From positions 24,738,001 through 24,802,000 of the forward strand of contig OZ231126.1 in NCBI GenBank assembly GCA_965153355.1: a stretch of 64,000 bases of DNA. Direction: 5' to 3'. The notes below the pieces were generated by a model. It did not search any database. It saw nothing but the letters and a program-made list of their open reading frames with translations, and was not told where the DNA came from. The translations under genes and the position numbers were made by a program. Shown one piece after another: positions 36,176 through 49,522 of this stretch. Position 1 is the first letter of the stretch; each line of letters begins with the position of its first letter. The DNA comes from Flaccisagitta enflata. Taxonomy: Eukaryota > Chaetognatha > Sagittoidea > Aphragmophora.

Positions 36176-37095
36176 GGAGTATGATTAAAAACACGCGCCA
36201 ATTATACGGTAACCGAGTATATATAGCACCAACAACTCTGTAGGTGTAAATAACTCAATCATGCTATTGCAGAAGTTCTTATAATGTGATACTTGAAGAG
36301 GAAACATTACTTTTCAAGCAGAATTTCTTTTACGTTCATCTCTCCTATCTTACTTGTAGAGAGAGCTAAACGATAGCCATTTCGCTTTCTTACACAAAAA
36401 GAGTAAAGAAAAAAATCTCGTTGCATTGAAAGGAGAGTTATTGCTCGTTTTATCCGGATGTTTTATTGCATGTAACGATTTCCCAGTGCAGCGTTCATCT
36501 TCTTTTCACTTGGCTCACGCCTGGTTTCTTGGCTTCCCAATTCTTGAGCTATGTCACGGTGCGCTGATTTCTACGATTTTGACCACACATCTTCTTTCTG
36601 TTGAAGAATGTAAACGGTGCACCGATATCTGCGATTGTGACCATACCCCTACTCAATCTTGACGCTTCTTCTTTGTCTCAAGAAATGTCATTGTCTTCTT
36701 CCTCACACAAAAAATGTTAAACTGCTACGTTGTTTCAGGAATGCCAACATTTCTTCACGTATGCTTCTGATTGTGAACAACCGCAGTCAATGTCAGAGCA
36801 TCTTGATGTTGACAATGAACATTTTTAGAGGTTCAAGGGAGGTGAATACAACTGTAACGATTCGTGTAACATGACATCACATTCTTTCTTTCTATATTCC
36901 CTCTCTGTCTTTTTTCCCCTTTCTTTTTTGCCTCTTTCACTCTGTTTTTCTTTTTTTTTTTTCTTTTCTTTCTCCGATTTCCATTTTTTTTCCATTCTTC
37001 CTTTTCCTTCTTCGCCATCTCTAAATCCATCGACAGTTAGCATCTTGTCTTTGGCTTCCAGCTTCGGCCTCAGCCTCTCCTTTCTTGGCTCGCAG
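36176..37095. other. Unassigned DNA, pyrimidine-rich at its end
   Basis: 36880-37020 is mostly T/C and leads to several AG acceptor candidates. If the donor at 35643 is used, this whole stretch is the last intron (35643-37095). Confidence 0.45.
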
Positions 37096-37228
37096 CTTTT
37101 CTCCCGGCCATCGGTCCTCCGCCGCCGCCGTTGCTGCCGCTTTATCTGCCACTGCCTCTGCCCCCATCGCTGCAGCCACCCCCACCACCACCACCACCAC
37201 CATCGCCACCACCGGAATGGCCGGATAA
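37096..37228 (+). CDS. Candidate alanine-rich last exon of the Hox gene
   Basis: A strong acceptor, CTCTCCTTTCTTGGCTCGCAG, ends at 37095. Starting there, one base completes the codon left by the donor at 35643 (AT + C, Ile). The frame then stays open for 43 codons to TAA (37226-37228): FSPGHRSSAAAVAAALSA, then TASAPIAAATP, a run of Thr, and IATTGMAG. The segment is clearly GC-richer than its surroundings, with GCC/ACC codons, and Ala/Ser/Thr-rich tails are common in Hox proteins. Against it: repeats can give the same picture, other frames are open too (with a His run), and the upstream exon already has a usable stop. Confidence 0.38.
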
Positions 37229-39080
37229 CAAATGATGTTGGAATTGTTTTAAGCCTAATGATGATGATTCCAAGATGCACTGGATTTCCTCCGGCTTTTC
37301 TTTTTCTTCTTTTTTTTTTTGGATCGCTTCCTTTTATCCCTCTTTTCTTTTGGACAGCGACCTCAATTTTTTTTTCTTACTGTGTTATTCTTTATGTAAG
37401 CTTTCTCTGTGTCTAAATTCTGAGAATCGTAATGAAAGAGGCACACCCTTAGGCTACACAAGCATTCATGATTTGGGTATTTTTCCTCGACTGAATTCTG
37501 AGGAATGCATGGGCAGACTTCGTATAACACCATTCACCAGTTGAAAACATGTGACCATCCTTTCGCAGCATCCTTGTTTGTCAGACCTAACCTCCCCTGA
37601 TCTTGTCAATGTCTGCTCGCACAAGGGAACTGCTGACAATTATCAGCTTTTCCAGGCTGCTTTTCAGAATGATTTTGGAAAGCCCGGGGTACTTAATGCG
37701 TAATGATTTTACAATTCTGAAGTAAAGCCATTCGTAACATTCATACAATTTCATACAATCTTTTTCTTCTTCCACTCTTTTCTCTCTGTCATATCTCATC
37801 TCTCTGTCCCTTGTGAAACGCCAAGCATACCATACCACATTTCAACGGACCACTCCAATTTGAAAACGGATCTCCTTTTTGTTGTCTTATCATTTGGTTA
37901 TTTAGTGATTGATGATTTTTGATTTTGAGATTCATTAAGATTAAAAACCCCATTTTAAAATCTTTTTACTTTATTGTCTTCCTCCTCACGCTTTTATTCA
38001 TGCTTTCTAAATGGAATGAAAATTAGGTGGACCATGCAATCCGGCTGGTAAGAAAGATAATTGTGATATTGTAGTAGTAATGGCGATTAAAAACTTTACA
38101 TGAGATGATAAAAATGATGCTCTCCAGTATTTTTAATTGCATAGAAAAAATAAATGAATAAATCAATAATTGCGGATGCCACTCATCCTTGGACCTTTGG
38201 CAACTTTCCTTGGATGAATTGCAAAGCCTTTTCTATAGTTACGTACCAATTGACAGTTTTTCTTTTTACTTTTATAATCTAGTTCGTGATGATAATTCTT
38301 CTCATCTTAAGATCCATGAATGATCTGTGAATTGTTTTTTTTTCCTCATTCAACAGCTCTTACTACTGATGAAGCAATTCTTCGGAGAAATGCACGATTT
38401 ACGATTTCATATCAACTTCAAAAACAAACCAAAAATGGCGAAGAAATAAAGTACAACGTGCGCAGACAAGTGTGCGCTTCATGCGTGCGCGAATATGCGT
38501 GCTCAAGTGCGGCTCAAGTGCTTGCTCGTGTGTAAGTTTTCGAAAAATCGAAAATCGAGAATTTTTTTTCTTTTTTACCAAATAACTTTCCTTTCGACTA
38601 TTATCACGCATTGTAACAGTCACTGGGCATCAGTAATAGCGTTTTATTTTTCAAAAATGAAAGAGGGAAAGAAAATGTGTCGATGATTTCAGAAATATAG
38701 GATATCCTTGGTAAGATCATCTACTTTTCAAACAACAATTATGAATTCTGTAACCGGTGCCATTATTTTTGTCAAGTGTATGGAGCATATTCACTCATCG
38801 TTAACAATTATGGTAATTCTTATTTTAGTTTAACGCGACATCTTTGAGGTTGAAAATGTCTTGTATCGATGCGTGATAATTCGAAGTGGGCGTTGATGTC
38901 TTCTCCATCATCGTCATGTGTGAATTTGACTTTGACGCCGCAAAAGTCTTTAAAAAGGCCCGCCATCATGATTGCATTCATGGGCCGCATCTTGCCATTC
39001 CTTCTCTCCACTCGGAAGCCGATCTCAATGCATCATTTTAGTCCCTTATTTGAATAATGTCACGAATCAGCTTGTAAGTT
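37229..39080. other. Unassigned AT-rich DNA
   Basis: If the candidate exon is real, the 3' UTR starts here. I see no conserved frame. A balanced stretch at 38820-39060 has frames on both strands but no known family. Confidence 0.4.
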
Positions 39081-39086
39081 GAATGA

Positions 39087-39500
<414 letters not shown>

Positions 39501-39713
39501 AGTAACAACTACACCGTTGATCACAGCAACTGCAGCAACAAGAACGACGACGACGATGACAACGCCGACGACGACGACGACGACGACGATGAATATCCGT
39601 TTTTATGTTCCATGCAAATGAAGTCCCCCTCTTTCTGTCTTCGTCATTTCTGTGTCTCTGTCTCCCTCATTCTTCTTTCACCACGTCTGATACTGCTCTA
39701 ATTTCTCCAAGTC

Positions 39714-40490
<777 letters not shown>

Positions 40491-40492
40491 TA

Positions 40493-41101
40493 ACCATAGC
40501 CAAGTGAAAAACGAGACAAAATGTTTTTCATCCTATGAAAAAACATAGCAAAATCCATAACCATCTTAAAGCTCTTCAAAAGATCTTCGAAATGGGACCA
40601 TGCTGTTTTTCATTGCGTTATTTGCTTAGAAATGACATAAGGATAAAGAGTAGATGGTCAAGACTGTAAAAGCCATTTTGAAAAAGCTGTTCCTTTTTGT
40701 TATTACATAAAAAAACAGAGTAAAAAAATGTATCTCAGCTTTTTTTTAAAGTATTTTCAAAATTTTTTGAATTTTCTTTCATTGAAGACCAGTCCCAGAT
40801 CTATAACTCAAACCGTTTAAAAGTTAGAGCTCATCAAAGTGAACTACCTCTTTTCAGAACCTTTTGAATTCAGTATGATTGCAAGATTGAACATGGTAAT
40901 GTTTTTATTTATTCTTATGCCATTTCTAAACGAATAAAGCTAGAATTACCAGCAACGTCGCATTTGAAAGTTCTTTTGCAGATCTTTCAAACGACCATAG
41001 ATTCTTTGTACTTTTTATCCCCAGTTCAGCAAAAAAAAAAGCTTGATAAGTTGTCTCGTTTTTTTTTTTTTTGTTTTTGTTTTTTTTTTTTTTGCTATGG
41101 T
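40493..41101. mobile_element. Long-TIR MITE-like element, 609 bp, TA target
   Basis: ACCATAGC at the left and GCTATGGT at the right are each bordered by TA (40491-40492, 41102-41103). ACGAGACAA recurs inverted (TTGTCTCGT). Further inverted similarity includes CTTCAAAAGATCTTCGAA-like against TTTGCAGATCTTTCAAACG. T runs expanded near the right end. No coding frame is present. Confidence 0.72.
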
Positions 41102-41103
41102 TA

Positions 41104-43527
41104 CTTTGTTGCTGTTATGTGTCTGTTTCCCTTGTAAGGCAAGTTTTGGGCCAATATAATTTTAGTCCAAGTGTAGCTTTACAAAAACTAGTGAGCACAA
41201 AACCCCCGAGAAATAGTTTATATTTTGAGCCTTATTAGTTATGACTACATTCTTTAGCCAGCCATCGGTTACGCAGATGGTCAGTTGTTGAAGCAAAAGC
41301 TTAAAAGCAATTGCACAAATGAGAATTGGATTATTTTCTTTCTGGCGCCAACAGGATTCCCGTTGATGGAAACAAGGAAGAACGGGAAAAACATTCAGCA
41401 CAAAGAATGGAATGAGCTTTGTTGTGATTGGGGGAAGGGAGAGGGGGGGGGAGTAGAATTGGATAGGGGGAAAGTGGGATAGAAATAGATGAGGTGTGGT
41501 AGATGGGAGACAAAGGATATCTGAAAGTTAAGAAGAGCGTGGTAATGAGCAAAGAGTATGCGCGCATATCTGCTATAAAAGTATGATGGAGCTGTTTTAC
41601 ACTGCACTGACCAATAACAACAGCGTCGTTGCCTTTTTTACACTTTGCAATACTCTATCAAATATATCTATTTTACGGTGATGTAGAACCGATGATTCTA
41701 GTTCAAGCACTCCATAAGCTCGGCAACATCTCAAAAATGTCTTTGAAACCAGATCAACAATTCAATTTTGAAGGATGAATCAAGTTCGTTTTCATTAATC
41801 GAAAGAAAAGAAAATGTTTTCCATCGATTTCTTCACAGCAACAATATTTGTGCACCTATGATATTTCATTTTAAAATGTGTGATATTGATTCAACATAAC
41901 ATGGTATAAAATTACTCCCTATGTCGCTGAAACAAAACAAACAACCCTTATTGCTTCATTGAAAATTTCAAATGCCGGATTTTGTTTTTCAAAAAGGTGT
42001 ACATAGATTCATCTATTCTCACACAAACCGTTACAACCCATGTTTTTCTGTGTCCACAACTCATCAGGTTTGTTATTAAAAAGTGGTTGGGAAGGGGGGG
42101 GGGATCTCAGCGAAGATGAAGACTGTTGGAAGTGTTATTGCTTTATGGCAAGTTACAAGGTAGTTTTGAGGGTAATTCTTTTTTTCTATGTCCACGTTCC
42201 TAGTCGTTTTTAAAATCGATTCGCTCGTTCTTTTGACAACATTTTGTTTATGTTGACAAAACTATTCCCCGTTTCGCCCAAAGTATCGTAAGACTTGAAA
42301 TATTTGTTAACAGCATTATGTCTCTTTAACGGTAACAATGTAAACAATATCGATCATGCTTGTATTCTGCTCTTTCAGGGTTATGTCCTTTTTTCGCTTT
42401 ATAGTCAATGAAATGATGCTATCATCAACCCATATGTCAACTACAAATCCGCCAGGATTTTCTTTTTCATCGTTTTTAGACGTAAAAAATTTTTCTTTGT
42501 GCTCGCGTGGCGTCAACACGGTTCGCCATTTTATGCCTTATCTTGCTCTTTAACAAAAGGGTAAAATGATTTTAAGGTGATCACATGCTCCAAACAAGGT
42601 ACATTACAATACATACATACACGATATGTGATTTAGAGTACAGTTGTTAATTCTGGCTTTCTTCTTAATCTTTACAAGTATATCTTCTCGCTATGAAATT
42701 AAAAAATAGTCATGATTGAATTCAAAACGTGTCTATTCCCATCTAATGTTTGCATATCAAATCAATCCGCAGAACGACCAATTTAAGCTGCCGACGAGTT
42801 GAAAAGAAAACATTGTAAACATTTATGTTATCAATCAAACGAACGTTTCTCGTAATTCACATGAAAAAAAAATCACGTTTCCATGGGTTTAAAACTAGTC
42901 ACGTCGTTTTACGTAGATAGTTGAAAATGAAGAAAAAAACATTGTGGATAAAATGAAAAAAGAGAGAAATTCCATCCAAGTGTATCGACGGTTGTAGTGA
43001 TTCCTTCCATTACTATTCTCTTTATCACCCTGTACCATTTACCATCCCTCCCCCTTAAAGATCCTTTTCTTCCCCTTTTTTTCAGAGAGGAGAATTTCTT
43101 TTGCCATATTATTAATTGTACATCAAAAAAACATTGTCTGTACATCATGATTGTCTTCATTTCCAGTCATATTCTTTTGTTTGTTTCCGTTTATTCTCAT
43201 AATGTGATGTTACACTTTTATAGTGATTGCAATAACCTAGTATTAAAAAAAGAAATTTTACCCGCGTCTACATGATATGAAGGATGTTAGCTGAAATAAA
43301 CGACAATAAAATTTACGTGATTTAATTTGTTAAACCTGTTAATATCATTTTTTCAATAAAATCCTTCATTCATGTTTCACGCGAGTGACCAATGATCATG
43401 TCAAGTGTAGTATTTCTTGTTTCTGTTTGAAATTACTTTTCTTTTACAACGAAATTTTATTTAATTGAATAATCGATCCTTAGGACCAAAAATCCTAAAT
43501 TCGTAATGAAAGCGAACAACAGAAAAA
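41104..43527. other. Unassigned AT-rich DNA
   Basis: A G run near 41443 and another near 42097. Frames of 60-90 codons are present, but none is recognised. ORF-like 42316-42519 (minus) has normal composition but no domain known to me. Confidence 0.4.
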
Positions 43528-43591
43528 ACATCAGTACAATCATGATGCTTGGCTCTGTCACATCAGTACAATCATGATGCTTGGCTCTGTC
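43528..43591. repeat. Exact 32-bp tandem duplication
   Basis: ACATCAGTACAATCATGATG plus CTTGGCTCTGTC is repeated exactly twice. Confidence 0.95.
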
Positions 43592-43814
43592 ACAGGGTAA
43601 TGAAAGACCATATATGTTGTTCCTTTTTTGAAAATAAATAGTACATGAATAACGAAGACGAGACTATTTCTTAGAATGGCTCAAAGAGAAAGTCAGCAGT
43701 AAACACAAAGATACAGCAAAAATGCATATGCTATCTAGAGCAAGAGATAAATATTTTGCCCTCATATAAAAACAAGCGCAAGAGAGCAACAGTTGCGTAC
43801 CTCGTCCAAAAACG

Positions 43815-43915
43815 AAATTAACCGAAAATAACCGAAAATAACCGAAATTACCTTAAGTACCTAAAGTAACTCAAGTACCATAACGTACCCTAAAGTACCC
43901 TAAAGTGAGCAAAAG
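43815..43915. repeat. Short tandem repeats AACCGAAAAT and AAGTACC
   Basis: Four ACCGAAA(A/T)TA units, then six (A)AGTACC(T/A) units. Confidence 0.85.
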
Positions 43916-44304
43916 TATGTGAATAAGTAAGTGAATATGTTTTACTTGTTTTGTTCTGAAGGTTCCAAAAGTAAGTTCCGGAGGCCAAACTTTGAACAGC
44001 ATTACTGAATTAACGAGGTTGGATGTAGGCTATGAATGTGGGCTGTGGTTTTAGCATCAAGGCAGAGTCTTGTGCCACTTGTGTAGATATTTGGCTCCGG
44101 CTATCAAATGAATATGCCGCGAATCGTTCACCTCGGAATCCAGCGCCTCCGAATAATTCGCCCCTATAGTGATCATTTTGGATTTTTGGAGGAATTTTGC
44201 AAAGATGAGGTTTAAGGATTAGCTTCAAGGCACAAGGGCTTGGAATCAAGATATCGAGGCTTTGGTTGGGCTTTGGTCTGGGGATTTAATGTTCACGACT
44301 TTTG
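43916..44304. other. Unassigned DNA
   Basis: No gene is recognised. Confidence 0.4.
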
Positions 44305-44935
44305 TATGATAGGTGGAACAACATCCCTCACGATACCCAAACTGAAATAAATGGAAGAGGGCCTTGTGAGCCCTCACTGACTAGTTACTACGCGCATCAC
44401 TCCTAGTTTTCCAATAAACAGAATCTAAATGACATTCTTTCTCAATCTAACCCCAAAAAAAACCGCTTATGAAAAGTAGTTAAGGGTTAATGATTGTTAC
44501 CTTTATTACCAAAATTCAACAAATCACCCGAGGGTAGCATTGTTAAGAAACCATACCCTTAGAGGATAGAATCGAGGTCAAGCTTAATGCGACCGCCGGA
44601 CATTCCAATCCAAGGTACTGAGTAGTATGATAGGTGGAACAACATCCCTCACTACACCCAAACTGAAATAACTGGAAGAGGGCCTTGTGAGCCCTCACTG
44701 ACTAGTTACTACGCGCATCACTCCTGCTTTTCCAATAAACAGAATCTAAATGACATTCTTTCTCAATCTAACCCCCCAAAAAACCGCTTATGAAAAGTAG
44801 TTAAGGGGTAATGATTGCTACCTTTATTACCAAAATTCAACAAATCACCCGAGGGTAGCATTGTTAAGAAACCATACCCTTAGAGGATAGAATCGAGGCC
44901 AAGCTTAATGCGTATGTATGACATTCGAATCTTAA
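44305..44935 (+). repeat. 320-bp tandem duplication of a dispersed repeat
   Basis: Copy 1 starts at 44305 and copy 2 at 44625 (GTATGATAGGTGGAACAACA), with few differences to about 44935. Each holds the stem GAGGGC-CTTGTGA-GCCCTC followed by ACTGACTAGTTACTACGCGC, also found at 18190. Confidence 0.93.
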
Positions 44936-45169
44936 GCCCTGGATTTAATCTATGTGTCCGAAGTTTTGGCTTAAAAGGTATGCAATTGAACTGATGGAAA
45001 AGAACTGGAATGAATGTAGAAGTAAAATTATTGATTAGTAAGTGATTCATCATGGCCGCTGTCCAGAAGCAGCAATGTAGGAGAGTCCATTAAGTGCGAA
45101 AAAAGCTAGAGGCTGGGATTCTGGTGCCAATCGAACTGAGAGAAAGCGAAGCAGATTTTTGCTTTAAGC

Positions 45170-45490
45170 CTCCGGTCTTTACCGACGACGTTGTCGGTCT
45201 TTGCCGCAGACACTGCCGGTCTTCGCCGCCGACGTTGCCGGTCTTCGCCGCCGACGTTGCCGGTCTTTGCCTGCGACACCGTCGGTCTTTGCCGCAGACA
45301 CTGCCGGTCTTCGCCGCCGACGTTGCCGGTCTTTGCCTGCGACACCGTCGGTCTTTGCCGCTGACGCCGCCGGTCTTCGCCGCCGACATTGCCGGTCTTT
45401 GCCGCCGACACTGCCGGTCTTAGCCGCCGACGTTGCCGGTCTTTGCCGCCGACGCCGTCGGTCTTTGCCGCCGACACCGCCGGACTTTGC
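45170..45490. repeat. GC-rich 22-bp minisatellite
   Basis: Units of GCCGGTCTTYGCCGCCGACR plus YT, about 14 copies, form higher-order blocks (GCCTGCGACACCGTC recurs). Because 22 is not a multiple of 3 and units lack stops, most frames on both strands are open (for example AAKTGNVGGEDRQ on minus and FAADVAGLCRR on plus). I do not call a gene. Confidence 0.93.
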
Positions 45491-46269
45491 CACCGGCGTC
45501 TTTGCCGCCAAAGCCAGCGCGTTGCTTCCTTGCTTCATCAATCAACTTCTCAACTGTTTGATTCCATTTTCTTGCGAGGATATGTTTGTAAGAACATTTG
45601 TTAACGAGCAAGAGAAGGAAATACAAATTCTGCTTTTTCGGTCAAATGCACGCGATTCGTCGGTCGGTGCTTGTAAATGAGCATACGTTTCGAAGGGCTA
45701 GTCAATTTACAAAGTTGCTTTTACAATTCACAAAGAACATGTTTTAAGAATGAATCCAAAGGCATGTCTGGATCGACATCAGCATTAGCCATCATGCTAA
45801 TGAGAACAAATAGGGCATGGATTGATTTGCTAATTAAGTAACTATTTATAGATTTGTTTCAGCAGCACGCCAACACGTATAGGTATAGGTTAAGTTCAAT
45901 TTTATGGGCATTGATTGGCTAGGATCTCAGGCTCTCAGCCAGCGAAGAGAATATGATCGGAAAAAAAGTCGAAGTCAGTCTTCGACTTTTTGACATATTC
46001 GAGAGAAACAGAGTTTTTATTTTCTAATGAGAAAGTTGTGGCTCTCCACCGACCGAATGAGCCCTCCAATGAAATTGATAGGGTAAGTAAATTAAATAAT
46101 TCTCTTTCATTTGGCGCCAAGCAGAATGCTCTACGACAAATATTTTTCGCTTTATGATTTTCTAAAGATTCATTTATGAAAATTGCGAATTGAATTTTTT
46201 TCGATTTTTTATAATTTTGAGTAGGATCAAAAAAGGAGTGTATGTATGTTTGTTTGAGCATGCAAATAC
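45491..46269. other. Unassigned DNA
   Basis: CACGCGATTCGTCGGTCGGTG near 45650 is a family I-like scrap. A 118-codon minus frame (45935-46291) has normal composition but no recognised family. Confidence 0.35.
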
Positions 46270-46650
46270 AAGGAAACATGTTTAAGAGCATAGCTGCTCA
46301 TCTGTGAGGGTGTTTTTGAGGATTTTAGCTCATTTAGCTCATTTAGCTTCATTTCTTTTTTTTAATTTTAAATGTGATAAATGAATAGATATTTTGATAT
46401 ATGTTTAAGAAAGCAGATTCAAAAAAGCATATTAGTGAGCATAACTGCTCATCTGTGAGGGTGTTTTTAAGCATTTTAGCTCACTTAGCTCATTTAGCTC
46501 ATTCTTTTTTTCCGATATTTAATGGGATAAACAAATGTTTTGATGGGAGCATGTAAATACAGGAAAGCATGTCAGCAAGCATAGCTGATTGTTTGGTTGA
46601 GTGATTTTGAGCATTTTAGCTCATCTAGCTCATTTGGCTCATTCCTATTT
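46270..46650 (+). repeat. About 146-bp tandem repeat, three copies
   Basis: Landmarks AGCATA(G/A)CTG(C/A)T, TTTTAGCTCA and GCTCATTTAGCTCATT recur near 46288, 46436 and 46577. Each unit itself ends in 9-10 bp TTAGCTCAT repeats. Confidence 0.88.
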
Positions 46651-46802
46651 TTCTCTGATTTTCAGTGCAATCAATACATACAATTGCTCTTGATCTGATT
46701 CAATAGAAAAAAAGATTTGCAGTGACTAAAGACAAAAGCTTGGTGAAAAGTGACCAAAGCTTACAACTTTTTTCCTCACGGCGACAGCCGCCATTACTGG
46801 TA

Positions 46803-47551
46803 CCCTGTCTTCGGGAGCAACTGCAACCAGCGAAAGATGTATTGTGTGAAAACTATTCACATTTCATAATCCAGATTTGTTCTATCTAATAGCATATTAC
46901 CTGCAGTTATTTCATGCAAAATTTCAGCACCTTAAGTCAAATAGCTTAGCTTTCATGTGAAAAACCACATCACGCTAAGGAGCTTTTGATTTCAGATCTG
47001 AATGGAGGTCTTCCACTTTAAACTTATGTAGTATCTCAACGCTTTGAGCTAAGATTCTGGGGTTGGACTCAAATTAAAGCTCTTTTGCAGGAGATCATAC
47101 TAAGTTCAAGAAAATAGCAAAAAGAGCAAAATTCATGAGTTTTTCATTGTTTTTCCAGGATTTTTCATGTTCCACCAACTCTTAATATTAAAAATTTGCC
47201 ATTTATGACAAGAATATCTTGAAACGGTACAACATTTGAAAAAAAATCAAATTTGTAAGTAAAAGAACATTCATTTAGATCAGTTTCAGCACTTCGTATC
47301 AATGCTTGTCCTTAACCAAGATCAAAGTTGCAAAACGCCTTTATTCTCTATCGAAATCACAATATTTAGAGGAAATTATGGTATTTTTTAAATTGAGGTC
47401 AAGGCTAAACTACTAGACTTCAGATGCTGGAATTCTGCATGAAATAACCGCAGGTAATATGCTTACAGATGGGACAAATCCGAATTTTTGAATATGAACA
47501 GGTTTCACATAATATAACTTTTGCTGGTTGCAGTTGATTCTTAAGACAGGG
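46803..47551. mobile_element. Long-TIR MITE-like element, about 750 bp, TA target
   Basis: The left end CCCTGTCTTCGGGAGCAACT, GCAACCAGC pairs with right GCTGGTTGCAGTTGATTCTT, AAGACAGGG. Inverted similarity runs on through GCATATTACCTGC.GTTATTT and CATGCA.AATT. TA borders both ends (46801-46802, 47552-47553). It is non-coding. Confidence 0.82.
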
Positions 47552-47614
47552 TATTCAACATGTTTCTCATTTTCTCAGTCTTTCTTTTCTTGCGTCTACT
47601 TATTTCTTATTCTT

Positions 47615-47690
47615 CCTCTTTTTCTTTTTCTTTTTCTTTTTCTTTTTCTTTTTCTTTTTCTTTTTCTTTTTCTTTTTGTTTCTCCTTTCC
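47615..47690. repeat. (CTTTTT)n hexamer repeat
   Basis: About 11 TTTTTC units ending in TTTGTTTCTCCTTTCC, right before the family II terminus. Confidence 0.95.
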
Positions 47691-47695
47691 TTTTT

Positions 47696-48420
47696 GGGCA
47701 GCAGCCCCGAAGGGGCCGATGACCTATGCTTATTTTTTTTTTTTTTTTCGTTTTCTCTTTCTTTTTCCTTTCCTTTTTGAGCAGCGGCTCTGCAGGGGCC
47801 AATGACCTATGCTTTCACATCACTCATTCTCCTTCTTCTCCTTCTTCTTCTTCTTCGTCCCCCCCCTCGTGACCCAAATACTAGCTTTGAGGCTCAAATC
47901 CCAGCCTCGAGGCTCAAATCCCAACCTTGAGGCTCAAATAACAGCCTCTAGGCCCAAATCCCAGCCTCAAGGCCCAAATTCCAGCCTCAAGGCTCAACTC
48001 CCAGTTTCAAAGCTCAAATCTTAGTCTCGGGGCTCAAATCACAGTCTCGAGGCTCAAATCCCAGCCTCAAGGCCCAAATCCCAGCCTCACGGCTCAAATC
48101 CCAGCCTCAAGGCTCAAATCCCAGCTTGAGGCTCAAATCCCAGCCTCGAGACCCAAATTCTAGCCTCAAGGCTCAAATCCCAGCCTCAAAGCTCAAATCC
48201 CAGCCTCAAAGCTCAAATCCCAGTCTCGAGGCTTAAATCCCAGTCTCAAGGCCTCAATTCCAGCCTCCAGGCCCTAATCCCAGCCTTGAGGCTCAAATAA
48301 AAACAGCATAAGTCATCGGCCCCTTTAGGGCCGCTGCCCCTCTAACCACCTCACAGCCACATACACTCACATAGGGGCAACGGGTACCGCTGACCATCTA
48401 ATGCTTTTGCGACTTTTCTT
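47696..48420. mobile_element. Family II foldback element b
   Basis: The left terminal repeat (GGGCAGCAGCCCCGAAGGGG, CCGATGACCTATGCTT) is present twice, at 47696 and 47778. The core 47862-48300 is 20-bp units AGGCTCAAATCCCAGCCTCG. The right terminal repeat is at about 48307-48340 (AAGTCATCGGCCCCTTTAGG, GCCGCTGCCC). The outer arm follows to TGCTTTTGCGACT (about 48341-48417). Confidence 0.88.
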
Positions 48421-48556
48421 TTTCTTCTTCTTCTCCTTCTTCTTCTTCTTCTTCTTCTTCTTCTTCTTCTTCTTCTTCTTCTTCTTCTTCTTCTTCTTCT
48501 TCTTCTTCTTCTCCTTCCTCTTCTTCTTCTTCTTCTTCTTCTCCTTCTTCTTTGTC
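48421..48556. repeat. (CTT)n microsatellite between families II and I
   Basis: CTT with CTC variants fills the gap between the family II arm and the family I TTTTTAG. Confidence 0.97.
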
Positions 48557-48716
48557 TTTTTAGTTGCGGACACGCAACTCTATAAGAGGCTTTGTCCGTC
48601 CGTCGGTTGGTCGGTCGGTTGGTCGGTCCGTCACGCTCGAGTTGAAAAGTGGGAAAAGGCGCATTATCGCCCCTGCCCACCTGTCCGCAACTGGTGGCCG
48701 TGTATCTGGCCTTGTT
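48557..48716 (+). mobile_element. Family I element with covarying hairpin
   Basis: It has TTTTTAG, perfect hairpin AGTTGCG-GACA-CGCAACT (48562-48579), CTATAAGAGGCTTTGTCC, a GTCGGTTGG tract, CCCCTGCCCACC and GGCCTTGTT. Both arms differ from the AGTCGCG copies by matched changes. Confidence 0.9.
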
Positions 48717-48777
48717 CTTCTTCTTCTTCTTCTCCTCCTTCGCTCTGTTTCTCTTTCATTCATTTCTTTTCCTTTTT

Positions 48778-49315
48778 GGGCAGCAGCCCCAAAGGGCCGA
48801 TGTCCTGTAGGACACAGGGGTGAATTTCCTTATGTCCATCCGTACGTCCATACGTACATCCCCCCAAGCTTCTCAATTCTCAAATTGCCATTGAATAATA
48901 TGGGAAAATGACAAAATGCAAACTCCCTAATGAATAACATGGGAAAATGACAACTTGCAAACTTCCCATTAAATAACATGGAAAATTTACGAAAAATAGA
49001 AGAATGCATATTTCCTATCGAATAACATGGAAAATTACAAAAAAATGAAATAGGATAACATGGAAAATTGACAAAAAATGAAATTCTCATTGAATAACAT
49101 GGAAAATTGACAAGAAATTGTAGAAAATATACAACTCCCATTGAATATCATGGAAATTGCTCCAAAGGCCTGAAATATGCCTACTCAGGATAAGGAAATT
49201 CACCCATGTCCTACAGGACATTGGCCCTTTAGGGCCGCTGCCCTGCTCTCACTCTTCTTCTTTAGCTGATCACTCCAAGCAGGGCATCGGGTACCGCTGA
49301 CCATGTGCAATCCTT
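48778..49315. mobile_element. Family II foldback element c
   Basis: Left terminal repeat GGGCAGCAGCCCCAAAGGGC, CGATGTCCTGTAGGACACAG, GGGTGAATTTCC. The right copy is about 49188-49243. The core (48886-49150) is AATAACATGGAAAATTGAC-type units, unlike other family II cores. Arm to about 49313 (AGGGCATCGGGTACCGCTGA). Confidence 0.87.
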
Positions 49316-49392
49316 GGATGACTTGTTCTTTTCGCTTTATTCCGCTTATATCTTCTTCTTCCTCATTTTCTTCTTCTTTGTTTTCTTCTTCT

Positions 49393-49522
49393 CAGTCGCT
49401 TAAATCACATACATTTGTAGATTTTTGCGCCACTGTTAATGTGTGAATGTGGCCTCATACATTACTGCCCCTGCCTAGTTTCCACCCAGTGGCAGCTAAG
49501 GTTTCCATGTATCCGGCCGGTT

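Noticed and set aside
35407-36201. 264-codon minus-strand frame rich in HPSI
   Set aside because: It is the TGGA repeat, and it runs antisense over the Hox exon.
47862-48300. CRISPR-like array of 20-bp repeats
   Set aside because: Units are contiguous with no unique spacers, and the host is an animal. It is a minisatellite core of family II.
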